Assembly (NCBI GenBank): GCA_039583875.1
Contig: CM077152.1
Location: 22,915,538-22,979,537 of the forward strand
Length of the DNA stretch: 64,000 nt
Source: Platanthera guangdongensis
Taxonomy: Eukaryota; Streptophyta; Magnoliopsida; Asparagales; Orchidaceae
Direction of reading: 5' to 3'
Part shown: positions 57,446 to 64,000 of the stretch, piece by piece
Position numbering within the stretch: the stretch's first letter is position 1
How the letters are laid out: every line of letters begins with the position of its first letter
Notes under the pieces: model-generated
The model's database searches: none
What the model was told of the DNA's origin: nothing
What the model saw: the letters and a program-made list of their open reading frames with translations, nothing else
Translations under genes and position numbers: made by a program

Positions 57446-59170
57446 TGACGCAGGACTAATCTATAGGCGCCGGGAAATACGGTGACCTAATCCTACATGT
57501 TATGCAAAAGTCCGACGGTGAGATCACAATTTGATAATAAACAAGATCATCTCACACAGTTAATTCACAGTAAGACAAAGATAATTTATTTAGGGCGAAA
57601 CAAACTTAGGTTTTCCTCCACGTGAAGGGCCAAATCAAAAGCGTGCGGCGAATATACCCTGCAAATCACAATAATGATCTAGGACAAATTTCTACGATAA
57701 TGTTTCTCTAAGCAAATATAAAATGTCCAACTCAGTATATAAATGCTGAAAATGAAAAACCAATACAACGAAATCTTACCAAATAGTGGGTTGACCGAGG
57801 CACTGAAGATTCCGGAGTCAGATGCGTAGATCGGCGATCGAAAGTAGAACCGGCGGCGTGGAAATAATGGCGGTGGATGTCCTCGGCGGCTGATGATAAA
57901 AACGGACCAGAAATGGATAAATCCGGTCATGTAAGTAGAGATCCAGGCGGGGGTAGGTAGATCTGATGATGTAGTAACGGACCGGGGCTAGGGAGTGTTG
58001 GACGGGTGGTGGAAATAGCAGATCGGGGGCTGAAATTTCCACATCTAGACTGATTTGGAAATTATGGCTGTTTGGAGGTGGATCCACGAAGAGGGAAGAA
58101 GTGGAGGGTGGCTGGTGGTTGTAGGTTCAAGAGGGGTGGCGGTGGAGGGCTCCTGAAGGCCCAGAAAGGAAAGGGGCGATCGGCAATTGGGTGGGTAGGA
58201 GATAGACTAGCGGCTGCTGTAAAAGGAAACCGGAAGGCCTGCGGTGGTTTCCTGGAGACTCGGGCAGATAGTTCACCGGAAAATAAAACTATAGTTCATG
58301 AACAGTGATTTTCATTTTAAAATAGTGATTTTCATTTTTTTCAACAGTGCTCTATGAAAGAACACGGGGAAATTGTGGTTGATTGCGGGGCTGTGGGGCT
58401 TGTGGAAAGGGATTTGTGAGGAGGAAGAAAGGGGCTTATTTGTAACGACCTAAAATAAAACTCCGTATAAATATTTTGAGTATATCTCCAATGATGAAAA
58501 GGCACATATTTTATGATATTTTTGATTATATTTGTTTTCTTTTGGTTTGGATTTTCTTTACGAGTGTCAATAGCCGTTTTGGTTGGGTTGCCCTTTAATG
58601 TATTTGGGCTTGCTGCCTGGATAAGTGCTGATTAAAGTATATGTGGGCTATGTGCTTATGGGCTGAACTATTACATTACATGGGCTGACTTTCATTTCTG
58701 CGATCCACTATTGAAAATCAATGCCGATTGTTTTGGGAAGCCCGGAAAAAGGGTTTTCACACTATGGGTGGGTAGTACCTTGGGGAGGAATTTGGCCGCC
58801 TAGGAGTCGTCACCTAGGGTTCCACGGCGTCGGCACCGTGGGGTGATCGCGGAGTTCCGGGATTTTCTTTCTCCAAAACATGCAATGCCTTCAACCAGCC
58901 CACAAACCATTTATTTATAATACAAGGAGGATTAGGGCATCCCACCATCGATGACTATGATTGGTCCGAAGGTGCGACCACCTTAATACATCAGAATAAA
59001 ATGCAAAATAGTGAAATAATATATCAAATCGATTCGCAACGCGAATCCGAACACATCTGCGGAGTCCGATCGTCGATACGGGCATTTCATATATGAAAAG
59101 TCACCAAATCAGCCCTGAATGGGCCCAAAACACGTCTTCCACTGCGAGTGCTCGTCTATGCTCCGCATCA
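57446..59170 (-). repeat. 5' LTR, family B, with insertion
   Basis: 1725 bp; aligns with 53225-54641 throughout except for the extra block at about 58441-58761. Confidence 0.92.
58441..58761. repeat. Insertion in the LTR; candidate small solo LTR
   Basis: About 320 bp absent from the partner LTR, where GGGGCT is followed directly by ATGGGTGGG. It begins TGTAACGACCTAAAA and ends TTTTCACA, LTR-like termini. No clear target duplication was found. Confidence 0.5.
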
Positions 59171-59175
59171 CAGGT

Positions 59176-59410
59176 GATTGGTAGTTGACATGGAGTGTAT
59201 CCAAAGAGGTCTATCATCTTGTAAAAAAATGGTACCTCCTTTATTTCATCTTAGGAGTTTGGAATAAGAGTCTTGCCAACTAGATAGATCCATTATGTCT
59301 CACCTCCATAAGTCTCAATAAACGTGCATTTGCACAATTTTTAGTTCATTCAGATGTATGGGGTCCTAGTTTAATTGTTTTAAAGTTCGGTTTCTGCTAT
59401 TTTGTTAACT
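59176..59410 (+). pseudogene. Copia pre-integrase/integrase relic
   Basis: Plus-strand reading KKMVPPLFHLRSLE, ESCQLDRSIMSHL, then after a frameshift NKRAFAQFLVHSDVWGPS, the zinc-region end and start of a Copia integrase. It lies beside the chromovirus right end. Confidence 0.72.
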
Positions 59411-60496
59411 TTACAAATAATTATTCTGACAATGACACTGGTTTCTTCTAAATTATTTAATGTTTTAAAACTTTTTTGATGAAATAAAATCTTAATATGA
59501 CACTGGTTTCTGCTATTTTGCCGGCGTCCCACCAATGGTCACGGGTGGTGGGACGCCAGCCCTTCTTCTCCTCCCCTTCTGGTGCGACGCCGGCAACGCT
59601 TCCTCCGCCATCCTAAGTCTCTCCTCCTTCTTCCTTGTCTAACCTGCAACCTTTACTCCTACCCCCTCCCAGCGGCTACCTTCTTAATCACCGCCGGCCG
59701 TCAGGGCAGCCACCTCCTCCATCGTCGGACCACCCACTCCCATCTCCGCCGCTCCTCCTTTCCCCATCCCGAGCCCATGCCTGAAGCCAGCCGTCTTCCC
59801 GCCCAATTCTTGGTGTGCCTCCGCCTTTCCTCCTTTTCCCACCCCACTGTCGGACACAGTAAACATCCCTCTTCCCCTCATATCTTCCCCGTCGGGAGCA
59901 CTCCCCGCCTGCGCCTACTCCACCCAAGCCCCTCCCATACAGAAATAATTACTCGACCATCCTCCTCCAGATCTGTGGCCCCCACTTCCATCCAACTTAA
60001 ACATCCAACATAATCACCATCACCTAAGCCCAATACCACAGTCCGGTCAACCCCTCCTATCGTGAACCCACTTCAGATCAGCCACCCCGAAATCGTCGTG
60101 ACCTTGGGTGCTCGCCAACAACCGCCTCCGCCGCCTCCTACGTATGCAAATTGTGGTATAAAGTTCTTGTCCTGTTATTATTGTTTATTTTGGTAAAACT
60201 TGTACTGTGTGGTTTGTTTTCTTATTGTGCTAGTAGTTCGCTTCGCCGTTAAATTTGCAGGGCGACTTCTGTGATCGCTTAAAATTATTAGCGTCCTCTA
60301 TCGTTTGTAAAAATTGATAAATGTTCTCCTATAATTAAATTAATTGTTGTTGTCAGTGTCTCTATTGTTCTATTATAATAATTATTTTATATGTTGCAAT
60401 CTTAAGCGGACCACTCTTGCATCTCATGACACGGCATTTGCATTTAAAATTGTATTTAATAAATCATCTCTTCGTGTCTGTGCTACCACTGCATCA
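59411..60496 (+). repeat. Probable 5' LTR of a Gypsy element
   Basis: The right end GCATCA at 60496 is fixed by the primer site 4 nt later; the left end is unclear. An 11-bp perfect inverted repeat GGCGTCCCACC/GGTGGGACGCC at 59523-59533 and 59547-59557 may mark it. The frame at 59582-60013 is proline/serine-rich, like the leader regions of the other LTRs here. Confidence 0.5.
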
Positions 60497-60499
60497 AAT

Positions 60500-60510
60500 T
60501 GGTATCAGAG
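60500..60510 (+). other. Primer-binding site (tRNA-iMet)
   Basis: TGGTATCAGAG on the plus strand after ACTGCATCAAAT. Confidence 0.88.
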
Positions 60511-60530
60511 GGATAGGTTAGGGTCATCGT

Positions 60531-61075
60531 ATGTTAGATAGTGGTATGGATTATCATCAGTCCATGTCGAGTCACAATCACCCCGACCATAGGATCGCTA
60601 GCTCTCAAACGGACATGATGCCAGCAGAATTTCAAAGGCTTGTCCTCGATCGATTTGATCGAATGGGAACCCAATTTGAAACTCTCAGAGGTGATATTAC
60701 GAGGGTTAACACGACAGTAGACCAGTTAGAGACACCTAGAGATCGAACAAACCCTCCACCTCATGAGGAGCCTCTCGAGGACCTTTGAGATGCCACACCA
60801 CCTCCCAGGAGACGTGGTAGAGACGACCCTCGCCGAGATCTCCCACCCCAACCTAGAGCGAATTATCGTCGTAGATATGAGTATCGGCGAGACCCAGGGA
60901 GGAATCACCATCCACCTAATGAACCTCGTCCTCCCCCACCTCGTCGTAGAGAGCGAGCACGATATGATTATGATGACGAGGAGTACGGTGACCACCGTGA
61001 GCCACGTCGTGGGATGACTCCAGAGGAGGATGATATCACCCGACGAATCCGTATTTTCAAATTTCGACAAGACTA
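60531..61075 (+). pseudogene. Gypsy gag N-terminal fragment
   Basis: Reads MLDSGMDYHQSMSSHNHPDH, then FQRLVLDRFDRMGTQFETLR, a coiled-coil-like gag start. After one in-frame TGA (60786) come an arginine/proline-rich stretch (PPPRRRGRDDPRRDLPPQPR) and EEDDITRRIRIFKFRQD before a TAG. The capsid core is missing, so the element was truncated at about 61080. Confidence 0.72.
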
Positions 61076-61080
61076 GCTCA

Positions 61081-61458
61081 GAGAAATTAATCACCTCCTT
61101 GTGAACTTAACCCCATTTTCTTTTCTTTTTTGCTAAAAAATTAAGTCGACAAATGCCCCATTCTCTTTTGGATGCAACACTAATAAACTTACCAAAGTTC
61201 TTAACAAAAAAATAACAATTCATTAAAGTAGTCCCTAAATGACTAACTTGCATTGAAGACTATAAGCTTTGAACTCCCAGTACTGTGTGCGTTAAACAAG
61301 AGCCATTAGAAGATCCGGTGCCAACAACATGGAGATTGGAACAAATGTGAAGAGAACACGAGCCATAGGAGAGGTGAAAGCTCTACCCCTACCTCGGAAG
61401 TCATTCAAGGCGTGTTTGAAGAGAAGGATTGACAACCCGATCTCTTCCCACTTCGAGG
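61081..61458. other. Intron/spacer sequence
   Basis: Nothing recognised. Confidence 0.5.
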
Positions 61459-61463
61459 AATAG

Positions 61464-62861
61464 TGACGCTGGAGGAATCTATAGGCGGCAGGAAATCTGC
61501 GACCGAACCCTACATGCTTTGCAAAAATCCGACGGTTAGATCACAAATTAGATAATAAATACTAACATCCCACGCAAATAATTCAAAAGCAAGACAAATA
61601 ATTTATTTGGGCAAAAGCAAGCTTAGGTTTTCCTCCGCGTGGAAGGCCAAAGCAAGAGCGTGTGGCGAATAAACCTTTCCTGCAGTTAGAGATTTTAAAG
61701 GAACAAATAGCATAATAAACATTAATCTCAAGCAAACATCAAATAATCATACCATAACAATGTTTTACAACTGAATACCAACACAAAAACACCACAAAAA
61801 TATTAGGGCTGCTATCAATGAAATAGATCTGAACGTTGGAGGGCTCAAAGAGGGATTCCGGTGCTTGGTGGGCCGGACCAGGTAATGGAAGGGTTGGTTG
61901 GGGATTAGGAGGGTTGGATCGGGGCGGGGGGTGGCTGGAACCGGGCTAAAATACCCAAAACTGGACAGATTTGGCGATGATTGGGTGTTGGGAAGTGGAT
62001 CCACGGGTTGGAGAATAGGTGGCAGCAAATAGAGGGTAGGGAGGAGTAGATCTGGGCTGAAATGTCCCAAATCTGGGTGGTGGAGGGGCGGTGGCAGCAA
62101 GGGTGGAGGGTGGTGGCAGCTAAGGAGGGTGGTGGTAATCGGATCTGGGGGGAAACCGGAAAATAAGCCTGTTTTGGAGGTGGCCGGTTGGCTGTGCCTG
62201 GGAAAACGGCAAGGCCAGCGGCCTGTTGGAGGAGTCGAGGAGAAAGGGCGGTCGATGGCTCTGGGAGGAGTAGGAGGTAGCGGTTGTGTTGGGCTGAGGT
62301 TGAGGCGGCTGGATGGGGTACAGATGGCGGTCGGCAGCTTGTAGGAGGCTGGATAATAGGTTGAAGGGGTGGTTTTCAGGGAGGTGGCTGGCTGGATGTT
62401 TGGGAAAAACAGGGGCGGAGGCTGTTTGGAGCGGCTGGGCAGCAAAAAAAGGAAAGGAGGAGGGTGGGGGAGGAGGAAAAATACCAAGATACAAAACCTT
62501 ACTCAAGGAGTCGTCACCAAGGGGTTCCGCGGAGTCGGCACCGCGGATAGATCACCGGAAATGAGGAAGAGAAGTCTTCAAATTTCAGCAATTAGCATGA
62601 CGGCAGCCCTAAACCTCCTATTTATAAGAAATAAAAATTAGGGCACTCGAAATCAACGATTATGATTGACCGTTGGTCTCGGAGCCAAAACTACATGAAA
62701 TAAAATCCGAAAAATACAAAGATATATATGAAATTGATTCGCAACGCGAATCCGGACGCATCCACGGAGTTGGATCGTCGATCCGGGCACATCATATATG
62801 GTAAGTCTCCAAATCAGCCCCGAATGGGCCCAAAGCTCGTCCTCGTCTCTGCTCCGCATCA
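61464..62861 (-). repeat. Family-B solo LTR
   Basis: 1398 bp, TGACGCTGGAGG to CTCCGCATCA, with perfect target duplication AATAG (61459-61463, 62862-62866) and no interior. It is closely parallel to 53225-54641 (TATAGGCGGC, CTTAGGTTTTCCTCC, GGATCGTCGATCCGGGCAC). Frames at 61765-62506 are LTR sequence. Confidence 0.93.
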
Positions 62862-62866
62862 AATAG

Positions 62867-63833
62867 CCTCTTCGTTCTCTTCGTATTCGCGGTGCTATCT
62901 TTGCCCTCATCTTCTTCAATCTTAGTTTTCTTCATTCTTAATGGTTGTTTGCTAAGACTTAATTGTTTAATAGGATATAATCATGTATGACATTGAATGG
63001 TTTCATTTTAATATTATTATGATTTTGCCCTAATTTGTCAATGTGGTGAAAGTGATTCTATATGGGTTCTTGGTGATTCATGATAGGATTCTTGGATAAT
63101 TTAGGTGTTGTGAATAGGATTTAGTTAAAAGCCCTCATAATTAATAGCTTAAATAGCTCAAGGTTTAGGACGTCCTAATATTTTCACCCACGCTCCACAT
63201 GATTTGATACTCGGTAAGAATCCACTGTTTTATATTACTTCGACCGGTACATTGCCGACGTTATTCCGTCATTATGCAAAAAAAGTGTAATAAAATAATT
63301 AATTAACATGTGCATCTAAAGCAAAAAATCATATGACCTAAAAAAACAAGTGTATGAAGTAACGTACATGCTCTAATATCAGCCCCAGATACTGAGACGT
63401 ATATCTTATTTTCAACCATATCTAGACTAGTTTAGGCTGAACACACCGAAATTCATATATTAAAGACCAAATAGAGATGTTTATCACTATACAGAATAAA
63501 CCATCCTTTTAAGCCAACATCAGAAAAAGTACCACTTAACAGAGTTGTATGGAGAACAAGGGTTCATACAAATAGTCAGGATAAAACTGACCCCAAATAG
63601 TTGGGATAAAAGAAACCGCCAATTAAAGCCACAATGGTCTACAATTGGTTTCTAATTGAACTAAATATTGCATCATAATTGCAAAGCTACACAATCTTCA
63701 CTTTAATCGGAAGAGATAAAGCCTACACAAAATTGTAAATAACATGAAACGCATGTTCTGCCATATAAATTCACTTTCAAAGCATCATCAGACAGAGAGA
63801 AACTAAGATGAAAGCAAAAGATACTTTACTTAC
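62867..63833 (-). other. Intron sequence
   Basis: AT-rich; no exon or repeat recognised. Confidence 0.45.
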
Positions 63834-63872
63834 ATTAGAACCTATCTTCCATTTCATATGTTGATAAAGACG
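63834..63872 (-). CDS. Tentative 39-nt host gene exon
   Basis: Acceptor TTTTTTTCAG and a strong donor GTAAGT bound RLYQHMKWKIGSN, in phase 0 at both ends. The phase agrees with the exon at 52161. No homology judgement is possible for so short a peptide. Confidence 0.45.
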
Positions 63873-63983
63873 CTGAAAAAAAAATGAAGCCTTAGATATT
63901 AAGAGGCAAGATCAGCTTTAAGATTACTGAAGCCTATCTACATAAACCATAATAAACAAATAAAAAACTATCGGGTAAGGAAC

Positions 63984-64000
63984 TTGCAAAAGCTCATCAT
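63984..64000 (-). CDS. Tentative edge of upstream exon
   Basis: Minus strand reads ...DELLQ before a GTTCCT donor, phase 0, compatible with the 39-nt exon. It is cut by the window end. Confidence 0.3.

Larger units (their letters stand above)
53225..59170 (-). mobile_element. Family-B chromovirus, pol deleted
   Basis: LTRs 53225-54641 and 57446-59170, TGACGC..GGA to CTCCGCATCA, are flanked by CAAGT/CAGGT, one mismatch. The primer site is at 57433-57443 and a purine tract (minus CAAGCCGGGGAGAT) follows 54641. The interior (2.8 kb) keeps a long gag frame and the extreme integrase C-terminus with a decayed chromodomain; protease, RT, RNase H and the integrase core are gone. The right LTR is about 300 bp longer because of an insertion at 58441. 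Confidence 0.92.
32622..64000 (-). other. Host gene with transposon-filled introns (exon model)
   Basis: Minus-strand gene assembled from exons joined by GT-AG introns in consistent phase. The protein includes FQIIGEAKPGCTLRACGYP, GTSLCIFQ|WVRHLENGTR, GATVPDYIVTADDVD, LAVDCIPMDDSGRQ and |GELVSLFANNQNKITC. This order matches a conserved C-terminal region that I know from plant-specific, largely uncharacterised coiled-coil-type proteins, but I cannot fix the family name from memory. Two introns are about 15.3 kb (32671-48002) and, if the first exons are right, 11.7 kb (52162-63833). The gene continues beyond 64000, and probably left of 32622, where I found no further exon. No stop or frameshift is seen in the assembled exons. 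Confidence 0.75.

Noticed and set aside
61765..62506. Long proline-rich frames (240 and 128 codons)
   Set aside because: Within the solo LTR 61464-62861; composition-driven openness without a known domain.

Overview
The window reads as repeat-rich nuclear DNA of a flowering plant, probably a eudicot. It is packed with nested LTR retrotransposons whose primer sites match plant initiator tRNA-Met. It also has two RTE-type LINE fragments and one host gene cut into small exons by very large introns. No bacterial genes, CRISPR arrays, rRNA genes or chloroplast genes were seen.

Left part (1-32 kb): a degraded chromovirus gag (family B, minus strand) is split by a 7.4-kb Tekay/Del-like Ty3/Gypsy element (1690-9121, TSD TTGCA). 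Then come a short Copia derivative (10494-12377), a 5'-truncated RTE LINE (12679-13901, 16-bp TSD), a 2.1-kb solo LTR (15524-17625), a non-autonomous LTR element (18899-20756), a very young but gag-less Copia element (21764-26525), an old Gypsy RNase H relic (about 27.0-27.65 kb), a gag-only Gypsy element (27901-30114) and a second RTE fragment (30682-31241). At 31890-32579 is a 690-bp mini-Copia whose primer-binding site is a complete initiator tRNA-Met including CCA, with A58 changed to T.

Right part (32.6-64 kb): the minus strand carries phase-consistent exons of one conserved plant gene, read from high to low coordinates: 63984-64000 (tentative), 63834-63872 (tentative), 52051-52161, 51789-51973, 48579-48712, 48388-48506, 48212-48254, 48003-48094, 32622-32670. 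The last joins lie across a 15.3-kb intron that holds a nearly complete Copia element (33393-38650) inside an older large LTR, a deleted chromovirus in plus orientation (41197-43494) and a broken Copia 5' end (45424-46903). The proposed 11.7-kb intron holds another deleted chromovirus (53225-59170), Copia and Gypsy relics and a solo LTR (61464-62861). If the model is right, more than half the window is intron of a single gene.

Almost every retroelement here is non-autonomous. Recurrent internal deletions keep LTRs, primer site and polypurine tract while removing gag, RNase H or the integrase core, so mobilisation in trans by relatives is the natural reading. The tRNA-containing mini-element looks like the product of an aberrant plus-strand transfer. 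Coordinates, TSDs and exon phases were read by eye. LTR divergence is judged qualitatively.
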